Shown here one piece after another: positions 1-11,720 of a stretch of 64,000 nucleotides of DNA. The DNA comes from Vespula vulgaris. Lineage: Eukaryota; Arthropoda; Insecta; Hymenoptera; Vespidae. Location of the stretch: positions 537,501 through 601,500 of the forward strand of contig NC_066600.1 of assembly GCF_905475345.1 (NCBI RefSeq), in the 5' to 3' direction. Every line of letters begins with the position of its first letter. Position 1 is the first letter of the stretch. Made by a program: the position numbers and the translations under genes. The notes under the pieces are model-generated. The model was not told the DNA's origin, made no database searches, and was given only the letters and a program-made list of their open reading frames with translations.

Positions 1-672
1 CTCTTTGTCACACACACATCGAGACGCAATCTATCTATACCCACGTGTATATTCACTCACACATTTTCTCTACTCTCTTTTTACTACCCTTTCTCTATAT
101 TTTTCTTTCCTTTTCGTACCGTTTTCTCTTTCTCCCTCTCTCTCTCTCATCCATCCCTCTCCTTTGAGTTCTTCCTTCTTGCTCATACTGCTCACCGAAA
201 GATTCGATCGACGTTCGTCGAGTGCTTTCGTACTATCTACAATACAAATTTCTCGAGGCTTTTCCACTTTGAAGGTCGTGTCAATGTGAACAATGAAAAC
301 TTAACGAGACAGGAAAAAACGTTCGAAGTTGGACTAATATTAATAGATGATAATTATTATTATCGTTATTATTCCTGTTACTCTATGTTCAAAGTATTTG
401 AAAAAAATAATTTGTGAAAAAATAATGTCAATGTTAGAAGATCACGATATGTTTTTCATAGTTACATTCTTTCGCGTGGGATACAAATCTAATTGTAAGA
501 TTCTTTTTATTTGATTACGTATCTACCCTGTTCTCGAAACTTTTAGTGGATTTACTCCTACAGCCAAGTCTATTTGGCGGAAAAAAAAAAAAAAAAATAA
601 CGACAGAAAAAACGAATTAAAGAGAAATTGAAAGGAAAGAAAAAGGAATAGAGCTGCCTAAAAAAAATCATA

Positions 673-676
<4 letters not shown>

Positions 677-723
<47 letters not shown>
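677..723. repeat. Poly-T run (47 bases)
   Basis: An uninterrupted T tract. On the minus strand it is a poly-A tract, which could be a retroposon tail, but no coding or structured sequence is recognisable next to it. Confidence 0.9.
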
Positions 724-726
<3 letters not shown>

Positions 727-2123
727 CCATTCTAATAAATTTCATTCTTTAGGAATACACATGTGACAGACAATGTTATTGGCAAAGCCAATCTTATTAG
801 AGATTAGAAGAGAAAAATTTATTCTTATGTAATAAGTGCCGTTGTATAGTTTCGTTTTTTTTTTTTGTATTCGTTCGTTTGTTTCCATGCTTATTATCAA
901 TTCCCTTTTTTTTTTTCAACGAATCTAAGAAAAAAAAAATCACGTCACGTCATAGATATACATGTATGTGCACAATAAAATTGTCTACAATGATAAATGT
1001 GCTCTATTAATACATGAATTCTTAAAATATTATATGTCGTTTTATGTACAACTAAATAATAGCTACTTGACCGAAAGCGGTCCAATTTCGAGTAGTGTAG
1101 TCTTTACATTAAATTCGACGAAGAGAAAGAAGAAAAAAAGAACATGCCCCGGAATAATAAGAGTGCTACGCACATATTTGTTCGGGGCTCGTATTTACAA
1201 TGCCGTTATTAATCGACCGAACGCAAACGGACTGCCAAAGAATATTGCCAATGGCCGTTTTGAACATATCGATGATTATTAAAAAGTCAAAATATAATAT
1301 CGCGAGGAGAAAAATAATATATTAGAAATAATAAGAAATATTAGAAAAAGTTATGAGAAATCGAACGATTATCACGTACTATTGCACTACGCCATTTTTT
1401 ATAGTCTAAGTATCCTTTCTTTGCATTTTCTTTTCCTTTTTTTTCTTTCGTTACGCTCTTATCATTATGAATGAAGTTATTTTCTAGATATAATAATTTA
1501 AAGATACAAAAGAGCGTTGAAACAAAACGATTCGAACCACATCACACGAAAGTTAGCGTTTATACGAACGAATAATAACGTCGGTGATGACTGTTCAAAA
1601 AGAAAAAAAGAAAAAGAGAAAATAAAATGAAAACACACAAAAAAGAAAAAGAGAAAATACAATAAAAGCAGACAAAAAAAGAAAAGAGAATAAAAGAGAA
1701 TACTTCGTTGATTAACTATAATCGATTCGTAACAAACAATGACTTCCGTTGATAGCAATATAATTTTTCGAGTTTCCGACAATTGATAATAACAGTATTT
1801 GTCAAAATGTATTTTTAATTAAATTCACGATAGTTAAATCCTATAATAGCTATCGTAATAGCCAGTCACAGGATCGATATATGAATTAGAGGAATATGTC
1901 GAGATCACGATCGAGTATTGAAAATATTTGTTCGCATCCTTTTTCGATACGATCGTCCGTACAAATAAAATCACCATTCACTGGACGATGCCCTTAATCT
2001 AATAATAAAAACCGACGAAATGAAGCCACTTTGATAAGGAGTCTCTATAGGAATATGACCGATCGACGATTAATCCGTTTAAATGAAATACACGCGACAC
2101 CTTTGTCGAGATTTGTCTTTCAT

Positions 2124-2284
<161 letters not shown>

Positions 2285-2441
2285 GATATACACCTCGATT
2301 ATTATAAATCCAATTTACATTACGACGGGTTCCATTATTTGATTAATCGTGAATTACATCGGTGGATCGGACGACTTGGACGAAGGAATCGCTATCGATC
2401 GATATCGAAAGATAATTACCGAGCACAATCAAAGATTTGCT

Positions 2442-3581
2442 CTAAACAAGAGGCGAGAACGCGGACGCTTGACTTCTTATCTCTCTGTGCTCCGACGCAC
2501 TAAGGTCGAGAAGACCGGTACAACCTTGATCGCTGACCGTTTGCTTGCCGATGAGAGCATCGATACTAAAGTTTCTTTTCTTCTCTACGCTGGTCTGTGC
2601 GTTGATCATTGGTATCGTCGTTGTTGTCCTAGTCGGTGTTGGTTCGAGTTGTCTGATGGGTGGTGCGGTAATAGGTACAGGTTTGTATAGCGGTGCCGGT
2701 GGCTCGAGAAAAGCACCTAATTTGAGAGCTTCCAACGTAGACGGAGAAAAGTCCAAAAGTGGTAGGCCAGGTGGCGGCGAAAGGTATGCAGCACCGGGAT
2801 AAGCCAATGTACCAGGATGTCCAGCTCCGCCACCTGGACAAGGTCCACGATCGCCGCAAATGGCAAAGGTGGCCATGATAGCCCTGTCGCGAAGAACGTA
2901 ATGAGGCGGTGGCCTCTTGTATCTCTTTCTACGTCGCAAGAAGCTACCGTTGTCAAACATATCCTCGGCAAGTGGGTCCAATGTCCAATAATTTCCTTTA
3001 CCCGGATTACCGGGCTCTCTCGGTATCTTTATGAAACAATCGTTCAAGCTAAGATTATGCCTGATAGAATTTTGCCAGGCTGGAAATTTGTCGTGATAAT
3101 ATGGAAATCGTGACATTATAAATTCACATATGCCACTTAGCGTAAGTTTCTTTTGCGGTGATTGTAGAATGGCCATGGTGATCAGGGCTATGTAAGAGTA
3201 AGGTGGCTTTATCAAAGACGAAGACATCTTCTCGTTTCCATAACCGGAAGACTGTTGACCCGCCGTTGATGTTTTCTGTTGACTGGTTGACTTCGAAGAC
3301 AACGCCACCGAAGTTACCGGCATCCTCGAGTATGGCATCTTTTTCGTCATTCTATTCGCACTACCGCGACACCTTAACGAATTCGTCGTCGTCGGTGTCA
3401 TCGTTGGAACCGGCGAACCGGATATCAATGGACTGGATGACGACTGCGGCGGTGACATGTCGTTCTTATCGAGACTAACCGGATCTACGATCATGCTACT
3501 GCTGTCAGAATCCCGGCTACTGCTGTCAGCACACCCGTCGCACGACAGATTCGACATCATCATCGCACAATGGGTTTCCAT
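2442..3581 (-). CDS. FoxD: Forkhead box D transcription factor (fd59A/FoxD-like)
   Basis: A single-exon frame of 379 residues. The forkhead (winged-helix) DNA-binding domain spans about residues 124-220. It opens with KPPYSYIALITMAILQSP, contains the recognition helix WQNSIRHNLSLNDCFIK, and ends with the basic wing FLRRRKRYKR. The signature ILQSPQKKLTLSGICEFIM and the segment LDPLAEDMFDNGSF are typical of FoxD rather than FoxB, FoxC or FoxG. Near the C-terminus FSIDALIG (338-345) is an eh1 motif, the Groucho co-repressor docking site found in FoxD proteins. The N-terminus is Ser/Thr-rich with a run of acidic and Ser residues; the middle is Pro-rich. Lack of introns is common in FoxD genes. 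The first Met is used as the start. The protein should act in the nucleus as a sequence-specific regulator, mainly a repressor if the eh1 motif works. Orthology to Drosophila fd59A is inferred from the domain sequence. Confidence 0.93.
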   Translation of the reverse strand: METHCAMMMSNLSCDGCADSSSRDSDSSSMIVDPVSLDKNDMSPPQSSSSPLISGSPVPTMTPTTTNSLRCRGSANRMTKKMPYSRMPVTSVALSSKSTSQQKTSTAGQQSSGYGNEKMSSSLIKPPYSYIALITMAILQSPQKKLTLSGICEFIMSRFPYYHDKFPAWQNSIRHNLSLNDCFIKIPREPGNPGKGNYWTLDPLAEDMFDNGSFLRRRKRYKRPPPHYVLRDRAIMATFAICGDRGPCPGGGAGHPGTLAYPGAAYLSPPPGLPLLDFSPSTLEALKLGAFLEPPAPLYKPVPITAPPIRQLEPTPTRTTTTIPMINAQTSVEKKRNFSIDALIGKQTVSDQGCTGLLDLSASEHREIRSQASAFSPLV

Positions 3582-4389
3582 GAGTTCCCTCGAACGTTCA
3601 TCAGATCGAAAAACACACTTCTTATTCTATCACTTTTTTCCAACACTCAAGCCGTTGCTCGCATTCCGTTTGTCCTTGAAGCACCAAAGGAGAAGAGCAA
3701 ACGAGAGATCCTTGTGCGAAAGTTGTCTTTAATTAGGCATTTCGTAGGTTAAATCTTCTTTTCTTAAGTCTTGAAAATCTCAAGGACAAACGTTGCCGGA
3801 AACATCACCGTCGGAGAAGATTTCTCGTCGACGTCCCACGTCCAACATATTTCACCGAAGCAAACTGTCACACGCGAAAATGCACCTCTCTCTCTCTCGA
3901 AGTGCTATCTTACGCTAATAGTTTGTTTCCACAACGATAACGCGCCTTTTTAATTTTCTTCCTTCTTCTCTGTCTCTCTTTCTCTATCTACCTGTCTCTC
4001 TATCTCTCCTTCTTCCTTTGTTTACCGGTTCTAAACACTCGCGACGAGTTTAGTCAAGAGAAACGTGTACATCGGCATGACGTGCCGCCGTCAAGGATAT
4101 TTCTCTATTATTATTAATAAAACGATACAACCTTTTAAACGGGTCTCCATTATCGAATATACATATCGGAACGACTTAAGACGCAAAACACTGCTCGCTT
4201 TAACGATAAATCCGATAAAATGTAAAACTCAAATGACGCCAAGTAGAAGATCTCTCAAGTAAAAAAAAAAAAAAGAACTGAAAAAGGGAGAAGCAAAAGT
4301 GGAAAGGCACTAATAGATGAAATTGACGGGAAGAAAAAATAGTTCAGACGGAAAAATTCTGTCAATTAGTCGAGTAAAATGTCCGTGTT

Positions 4390-4660
4390 CCCGCGAGCTT
4401 AGATTGTGTCTACAACAGGGTGAAATCGTGCCGCGGATTGATTCCAAGTGAGCCTGCTTCAGTCGGACCATGGGCGGACCAATGGGCGGGCGTTGCTATC
4501 CCCACTCTTTACCATCCGTTTGTATGGGGACAGTCACCCTCTCCTTCCGCCGACATCGACGAGGCCAACCCCTCTACCATGCCCCTCACACCCCGCCAGA
4601 AGCTCTCACCCTTGCACGAGAAGCCTCCCTTTCTGTGCCACGTACAGGGAGAACGTAAAG
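4390..4660 (-). promoter_or_regulatory. GC-rich island upstream of FoxD, candidate promoter or enhancer
   Basis: This stretch lies about 0.8-1.1 kb upstream of the FoxD start and is much richer in GC than its surroundings. It holds a near-tandem pair GGACCATGGGC / GGACCAATGGGC followed by GGGCG (4467-4492). On the FoxD strand this gives two CCGCCCAT boxes around an ATTGG (inverted CCAAT). That arrangement is like Sp/KLF plus NF-Y promoter elements. The role is inferred from position and motifs only; no start site is shown. The long open frame across it on the plus strand runs into a triplet repeat and is not a gene. Confidence 0.3.
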
Positions 4661-4663
4661 AGA

Positions 4664-4816
4664 TGCTACTGCTATCGCTATTGCTACTGCTACTGACACT
4701 GCTACTGTCATTGCTACTGTTACTACTACTGTTACTACTACTGTTACTGCTACTGTTACTACTACTGTTACTACCACTGTTACTACTACTACTGCTACTA
4801 TCGTTACTGCTACTGA
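4664..4816. repeat. Imperfect CTA/CTG triplet repeat
   Basis: About 150 bp built from CTA, CTG, TTA and ACT triplets. It explains the Leu/Val-rich open frames on both strands here, which should not be read as membrane proteins. Confidence 0.9.
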
Positions 4817-5381
4817 CATCATGCTACCCTTCCGAGAGGAGAAATACGCCGGAGGGTGCGACGTCGAAGTTAGGAAAATAGCGATATAGATAAAGGGACT
4901 TTCAAACGTTTCCCGAATTCTGACCCGTTTTCCTTTTTTCTCTTCTTCCTTCCTCTTTCTTTTTTTTTTCTTTTCTATTTCAATGAAATAAAAAATTAAA
5001 TAGTCATCCTATTATGATGCTCCTTTATATCGATTTATGTACCAATCGAACGTCGAGATCAAATACCCACTAGTCAAACTAGGTACTTATTGCCAAACAG
5101 GATTGTAATTTGTACAATCGAATCATCGAACGTATGTACATATTTATAGAGATGCATACGTCAACGATTTCTAAGCTATTTTCATGGAATAGCCGTATTT
5201 TCCTATGTGTACAAGAGAACGTTTCGTGGTACGTCTCTTCTGGTTTTCATCAACGAAATGGAGAACGGTTCGATCCGTAGAATCGCCAACAGAGAGAAGC
5301 GTAGTGCACGCATCACAAGTTAACTTCCCTCAGGCAGCTCAAATAGAATCTGTATTACGCCGTGGCTGTACAGAGGGAGAA

Positions 5382-5570
5382 AGAGAGAAAGAGACAGAGG
5401 GAGAGAGAAAGAGAGAAAGAGACAGAGAAAGAGAGAAAGAGAGAAAGAGAGAAAAAGAGAGGGAGTGAGGGAGTGAGGGAGTGAGGGAGTGAGGGAGTGA
5501 GGGAGTGAGAGAATGAGAGAATGAGGGAATGAGATAGATCGACAGAGCGACGAGAGAATGACGAGAGAAA
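5382..5570. repeat. GA-rich repeat with an 8-bp GGGAGTGA array
   Basis: AGAGAAAG-type purine sequence leads into six copies of the 8-mer GGGAGTGA (5461-5508), which then decay to GAGAATGA-like units until about 5532. Purine/pyrimidine asymmetry is almost complete. Confidence 0.9.
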
Positions 5571-5993
5571 GGGGTGGAACGACAGAACAGAGAGATAGAC
5601 GGATACGAATCTACCTGGGTGCACGCTATCGGTTCACAGACCCGAGCGGAGAGCGAATATTGTGTTTACCCATACGCACGGCTTTACGATGCAAATAATC
5701 TGGTATTATTGCACTTACTCCACGTATCCACCACCGATCCTTTATCCCGCGTCCGCTGTCCCTCCCGCTCGCTCTACCGTCCTACCTCGTTGATCTCTCG
5801 TTCCTTTCTTCTTTCTCTCTATAATAAGTATCACACTTGCATACTATTTCGACAGTATTTCGCATTTATTTCTTTTGTTCTCTTCTTCCTCTCTTTCCCT
5901 CTTCTTTTTTTCTCCTCTTTCTCCCTTTTCATTTACACGATCTTAACTTACGTGTCGTTAATTATTCACAAAGGATTTTGTCCTACCAGCGAG

Positions 5994-5994
5994 A

Positions 5995-6025
<31 letters not shown>

Positions 6026-6088
6026 CATATATATATACACATATATATACATATATGTACTACGCCGTGGCGTGATACATACGGCGTA

Positions 6089-6153
<65 letters not shown>
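5994..6153. repeat. AT / CATA compound microsatellite
   Basis: TA dinucleotides interrupted by CATATA, a short unique piece (about 6056-6090), then CATA tetranucleotides and another pure TA run. A small inverted motif TACGCCGTGGCG/ACGGCGTA sits in the unique piece. Confidence 0.9.
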
Positions 6154-6156
<3 letters not shown>

Positions 6157-6524
6157 CGGTTACGGAAAATTGAATAAAAATGTAATCATTAAGTATTTTC
6201 TTCTCCTAAATATCGTACACACATCGTAAGGTGGATAATATTATTCCACCTTGCGCTAACAATTTATCGCAAGTAACATTTCACTGTGCAATAAAGAACG
6301 GTTGAACAAGCCGCCTTTACCTGTCGATATTGCATCCCCTCGAATCGCGACGAATCACCCTTTCCCCTCTCTCTTTCTCTCTCTCCCTCTTTTTCTCTCC
6401 CTCCCTCTTTTTCTCTCCCTCCTTCTCTTTCCCTCTCTCTCTCTATCTATCTATCTGCTTGTTACTATATATGTATGTATGTATATATATATATGTATAT
6501 ACATACACACATATCCTCTTTTCC

Positions 6525-6676
6525 CCAAAATTCTTGCTTTTCAGGTAAAAAATATTTGCTTCGGTAAAGGAAAGGAAATATACATATACATACTATATAA
6601 AAAAAATATATATACTAAATATTTTTGTCCTCTCCACTGAAGCGTTTATTTTTTACCTGAAAAACAAGAATTTTGG
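6525..6676. repeat. 152-bp inverted repeat (long hairpin), possible MITE or hairpin RNA
   Basis: The left arm 6525-6562 and the right arm 6639-6676 are reverse complements at about 34 of 38 positions. The left arm starts CCAAAATTCTTG and the right arm ends CAAGAATTTTGG. Pairing continues more loosely into the spacer (GGTAAAGGAAAGG near 6563 against CCTCTCCACT near 6638). The whole element can therefore fold into one long stem. No clear target-site duplication is seen. Confidence 0.75.
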
Positions 6677-8182
6677 TAAGCAGAGAAAAAATTCAATACT
6701 TAAAAATTTTTAAAAGCGATCCGTATTTGAAATTTCCTAACAATTCCTAACGGATCACAAAAGAATCGCGAATTTGACATTTATTTACACTGGATTAAAC
6801 TTTAAAATGATATTTTAATTTAGTATAAAAATATATAAAAATTTAATAAGTAACTGGAGTAGTATATACAAAAAAAAAGAATTATGAAAATCATCTTTTT
6901 TTGTATCAAAAAGAAAAAGGAGGAGAAAAGAAAAAGAGGTACTTTTATGCACACATCTTAAGTGAGATTTTAATATAAATATTTTCAAATCGGCTCTATA
7001 CCTTCCTTTTTTTACTTTTCCTCCTTTGTGAGCTTCGTTTCATGAAGATCATCCAAAGGCCTGCTGTCTCTATCTCTCTCCTGTCTCCTTCTCTCTCTCT
7101 CTCTCTCTCTACCTTTTGCCAATTCAGCGATTACCGCCTTAATCTCGAGTCCCAGTTAGGATAAATCGACGAGGAGAAACGTAAGAGGGTGATGGTGCTC
7201 TTTACTATAGGGACTCTTCTTAGAGACGTTCGCCATTCACTCGGCGGCGGATTACGGATTCCACGAATTCCACTATTCGATTCGATCGCTTCTTACCTTG
7301 GACGCTCTATCTCTCTCTCTCCCTCTATCTCACACACCACACACATACACACACACACACACGCCTATACACACAGTATTCCGTATTTACCACCTAATTT
7401 CTTCTTCTTCAATTCGCTCTAGAGTTTGATCAAGGAATTCCAAGAAGATTCGCTAACGATTAAGACTGAACTTTTAATCCTCGACGTTTGAACGTTCGAA
7501 CGTTTTCTAAAATCACATAATACGATCAAGGAAAAAAAACAAAAGAGGCGGGGTGGAAGGGCTTGAGGGAATTATAAAAAAAAAAGAAAAGAAGACAATA
7601 GATCATTATATTATTCATAAAAAAGAAATAAAGACGTTACAAATACAAAAGAGAAAGTATTTCGAACGTTAGAACAAAGTAACCTACGATATGAGACTTG
7701 GAAGATTACTTGGAAAGACCAAGAGAGATTTCGTATAGGCAAGAACATAGAAAGGAAAGGAAGCTTTCCTCTCATAGAATCGTCGAGAAGGTACGTTCTA
7801 TGTTTTTCAGCGTCTCGCGGTGACCCAAAACGTAATGCTCAAAAGAGTCAAAGAACTGTAGGTGGTAAAAGGAGGGAAGAAGGAAGGTGAGTAAGACGAG
7901 GGAGAGGAAGAGAGAGAGAGAGAGAGAGAGCGATGGGAGTGTTTACCAGGAGAAAGAGACTGCGGTGCGGATGACTCGTCGACTTTCGCGAAAAGCTGGG
8001 GAAGATTATGCCGCCATCTTGGATGTTGGTAAATATCTCGTCCCAAAAGAGCTCGTCGAGTAAGGGATCCGGTATAGGCGGAGAAGTAAGCCGCTACTAC
8101 TACCTCCCTTCGTACCAGTGCTAAAGCTCGCGCAAAGCTCGCAACTTTCTTCGCGTAAGATTCGCTTTGGTGATCTTATAAA

Positions 8183-8350
8183 AGTAGTAATAGTAGACAG
8201 TAGTAATAGTAGACAGTGGTATAGTAGTATAGTAGTATAGTAGTAACAATAGTAGTAGATAGTTGTAATAATAGTAACAGCAAGAGCTCTAGCAGTGGCA
8301 GCAGTGATAATAGTAGCGATAGTAATCGCAATAGTAATCGTAATAGTAAC
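8183..8350. repeat. AGT/TAA triplet repeat
   Basis: Imperfect AGTAGT, AGTAAT and AGTATAGT units over about 170 bp; the matching open frames (Thr/Ile/Tyr- or Val/Ile-rich) are repeat translations. Confidence 0.85.
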
Positions 8351-10665
8351 TATACCGTCCAATACTGAAATTCGGAAACAGGAATTCAGAAATATCGATG
8401 ATAGGAGGTTTGGACTACGAAATAAAAGAGATTATACCAGGGATGATTATATCAGGAGCGAGCATATCAGGAGCGCATAAGGCGAATATTCCAGCTATAA
8501 ATATTACTGTCGGCTTTGCACCTTTTTCAAGATGTTCTCCGCTAGGCTACTCTGCACTCTCTTTCCCCTCTATCTCTCTTCCTCCCTTTCTCTTTCTTTT
8601 TTCCCCCCTTATAACGTCCTTCACTTCTCTCATGACTCTTCCCCTCTCTCTCTCTCTCTCTCTCCACCCCCTCCTCCTCTCTCTCTTTTTCTTTTCTTCT
8701 CCTCCTAAATGTCTTTTTACGCATCACATATTCCCTTCTTTTCCTCGGTTTCCACCCTCACATTTTTACGTCCTTGAACATCTTCGTTGCATAAAACTAG
8801 AGAGAATAGCCAGTTACATACGCTTCGAGGAACAAAACTGAAGCTTCGCTTGAGGGAAGAAGATTGGAGACAATTATGTAAAAATTGCGGTCGCATCATA
8901 GTTCATTTGGTATATTAGAAGAAGACGATCAAAGTAACAAGAAGATTTCTACGTTCGTTCGTATCACGTATCTTGTCGAACGTAATACTCGTCATTTAGC
9001 AGTTTCGTTCAATTATTCGATTGACTTGCTTTATTCATGTCCTATTTCCTCTTAATTACTCATGTTAATTGTTCATGAAATTCTCATTCAGTATTGCTTT
9101 ACTTCGATACGAAATCCTTCGTATTTATTACCATCAATTTCACTTTGTCGAGTAATCGTATTGTCGTTAAAACCCTTCGTCGTCTTTCAATCGAAGCGTA
9201 CACGACTCCACAGATATAGGTAAAGTATTATACTTAAACTTAAACGCAATCGAGCATCTGTCATATGGATGTATAACCTTGTGTCGATTATGGTTCACTT
9301 ATGCGTATACCACGATAGATTTTATGTAAGTTAAAGCAAATAATATTTTAGATGAAGTTTTCAACGCGATTTTTTGTTCAAAAAACAAAAAGTAAAATAT
9401 TTGCAAAAATTCGAAATAGCATAGTCCTAGATTAAATCTTTGTCTTCTTAAATCTTATCTCTGAGATCTTATCTTATCATCGAAATCGGTCAAGAATTAC
9501 GATTTTCTCATTATTGGCGTAAACCGTTGTAAAGACAGGAGCGATGAACAGCCTTAATAGTTCCATTTCGCATCAAAAGAGCTCGAAAGTACGTCGAGAT
9601 ATTCAAGACCTCGAGTGACAGAGCGGCAACAAATTTGAAATTCAATTTGATGCAAATTCATGCCGGGGAACACACTTGTGGCTAACCGGAGAACAGGATC
9701 GAGGATTCGTTTCACAAGGCACTCGATTGCTTTTATCAAGCTCATGAAATATTAATAAACGTACATACATATATAAAAGGACTACTCATCTATAACGTCG
9801 CTATGAACTAATACCTCCATTTTTACGAAAAAGTACAAGTATTTATACGCGTATTTGTATCTACACTTACATCTAAAGTTACGTGTACTTTGTAATCGTC
9901 TTGTGTTTTTTCTTCTAAATCTGATCGACCGTCGTTGACAACGGATTAATCGAAATTTCTTTGATTTCATGAGTACTTAAAAAAGAAAAAGAATTCTGCG
10001 TTCAAATACCGAAAGATCTGATAAAGACTGTATGATTACTAAAGAGAGCTAAAGATTCATGGAGAAAAGATCTTACGACGAAAGATCCTGAAGCCAAAAT
10101 TCTCTCTCTCTAACAAATTTTTACTTACCACGCGTAATTACGGATACAGATCGAGAGGAATAATCAAGATTCTGACTTCGCGGTCTCTTTTTGATATTTA
10201 TAATTCAATAAAGTCTTACTTCGTTCGTACGCGTATTTAAAAATATAAATCATAAAAGCTACATAGATCGACTATAGGTCGAAATTCTGAACGTATTTTT
10301 TTTTTAATCTCTCCATATAAATATAAAAAATCTGACAGATCGTACCGTACGATAATCTAAGTTGAAACGTTTTAAAAAATTTTTATCGCTCATAAAAAAA
10401 ATTCATACTCCATCAGTGCATATGCGTTTGTAAATATTCAAATAATTCAATAGATCACTCTACGATGATTTACCTGTAAACATTTTTTAATATTTTCGCT
10501 ATTCACAACAAATTCGTACTCCACGTATGCATACTTGGGAGTATATCGAACGAAAAGAGTACAACGGGCCAACGATCCCAATTACAAACATTTCCCGTGG
10601 CTTTTTAGGGTTGCATTTGCTTGAAGGGTCGATGCATTTCATACTTCCCGTACCCTTTGCAATGT

Positions 10666-10690
10666 TTCTCTCTCTCTTTCTCTCTCTCTT

Positions 10691-10731
<41 letters not shown>

Positions 10732-10744
10732 CTCTCTCCCTCTT

Positions 10745-10776
<32 letters not shown>

Positions 10777-10838
10777 CCTCTTTCTCTCCCTCTCTCTCTC
10801 TCTCCCTCGTTCTCTCTCTCTCTCTTTATCTCTCTCCC
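10666..10838. repeat. CT-rich microsatellite with CCCTCTTTCT units
   Basis: Pure CT runs alternate with CCCTCTTTCTCT blocks across about 170 bp, so the repeat has a higher-order period besides the dinucleotide. Confidence 0.9.
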
Positions 10839-11389
10839 CTATCATACTCTACGGGTACACCGCCTTTACGGCACTCGGCCAAAAGTACTTTTTCTTTTCG
10901 AGTGCGTATGAGCACATGCGGGTTGATTTTCTTCTTCCCTTCCCCTTTTGTTTGGTCTTCTGTCTCACTTACTCTCAGCCTCACCTTATGCGACACGAAT
11001 GCTATATCAAGAATCACTCGTTAATCTTTTTTGAGTCCATTAGAGAAGAATATAAAAAAAGAAAAGAAAAAAGATCGTAATCTTAGACATTGTCAAAAAA
11101 CTCAAAGACCAAAGACTTCGGGACTAGGATTGTATAATGGATAATAACGATTCGATCGTTTGCAGAAATTTGTGTTTCCGTCGATAAACGTTAACGTTGT
11201 AAAAATAAATGCAATTTTTGCTCGCACACGCAATTATTTGGTTTACTAGAAAATCTTTTGAGGAAAGGAAGAGAGAGAGAGAGAGAGAGAAACATCTCAA
11301 AGATTAGAGAAAAGAAATGAGAGTAAAAGAGGAAAGCATAGCTAGGAGAGCGAGAAAAATGAATGAAAAACGACAGAGGGTGATAATTT

Positions 11390-11720
11390 GTTAGCATGAG
11401 CGCACCCCAAATGCGCGAAATCCCGTCCAAGTGCGGCCCGTGTGCATTGTTTCCTTGTTTGCCAGGTGTTTCGAGTACTAGAGCCTAGTGAGGGCTGCAC
11501 CATTGTTACGAGAAGTCGTACAACCGACCAACAAAGCCGGCGATCTAATGCTCTTTTATTGTGCATTGTGCCGGGCCAAATCAAGAAACAGGGAACACAC
11601 GAGCCAAGGGATCTCCAGCGCTTCGAACGAGAGGGTGAGACGACACCAGAGTTTCCACCTCCGCCTTCGCCTCCGCCTTTGCCTCCGCCTCCGCCTTCGC
11701 TCTCTTCTTAAAACTCCTCC
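11390..11720. promoter_or_regulatory. Unique higher-GC island with clustered SOX-like sites
   Basis: This non-repetitive island stands out from the AT-rich flanks. It holds CATTGTT at 11445-11451 and 11501-11507, ACAAAG at 11531-11536, TTATTGTG at about 11557-11564 and CATTGTG at 11564-11570. These match the HMG-box (SOX/TCF) core. A CCTCCGCCTT repeat ends it (about 11658-11700). It lies about 8 kb upstream of FoxD and 3' of Disabled. A distal enhancer is possible but unproven. Confidence 0.22.

Noticed and set aside
962..1282. 106-codon plus-strand open frame
   Set aside because: AT-rich, Lys/Asn-rich, no splice partners, no recognisable domain and no supporting context.
1515..1560. Possible tRNA B-box (GGTTCGAATCG on the minus strand)
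   Set aside because: No A-box or acceptor stem could be paired at the right distance; no tRNA cloverleaf was found anywhere in the window.
4420..4881. 153-codon frame with a long leucine run (apparent membrane protein)
   Set aside because: The leucine part translates the CTA/CTG triplet repeat, and the opposite strand gives an equally open valine run.
10527..11024. 165-codon frame rich in Leu-Ser
   Set aside because: It is a translation of the CT microsatellite, open in several frames on both strands.
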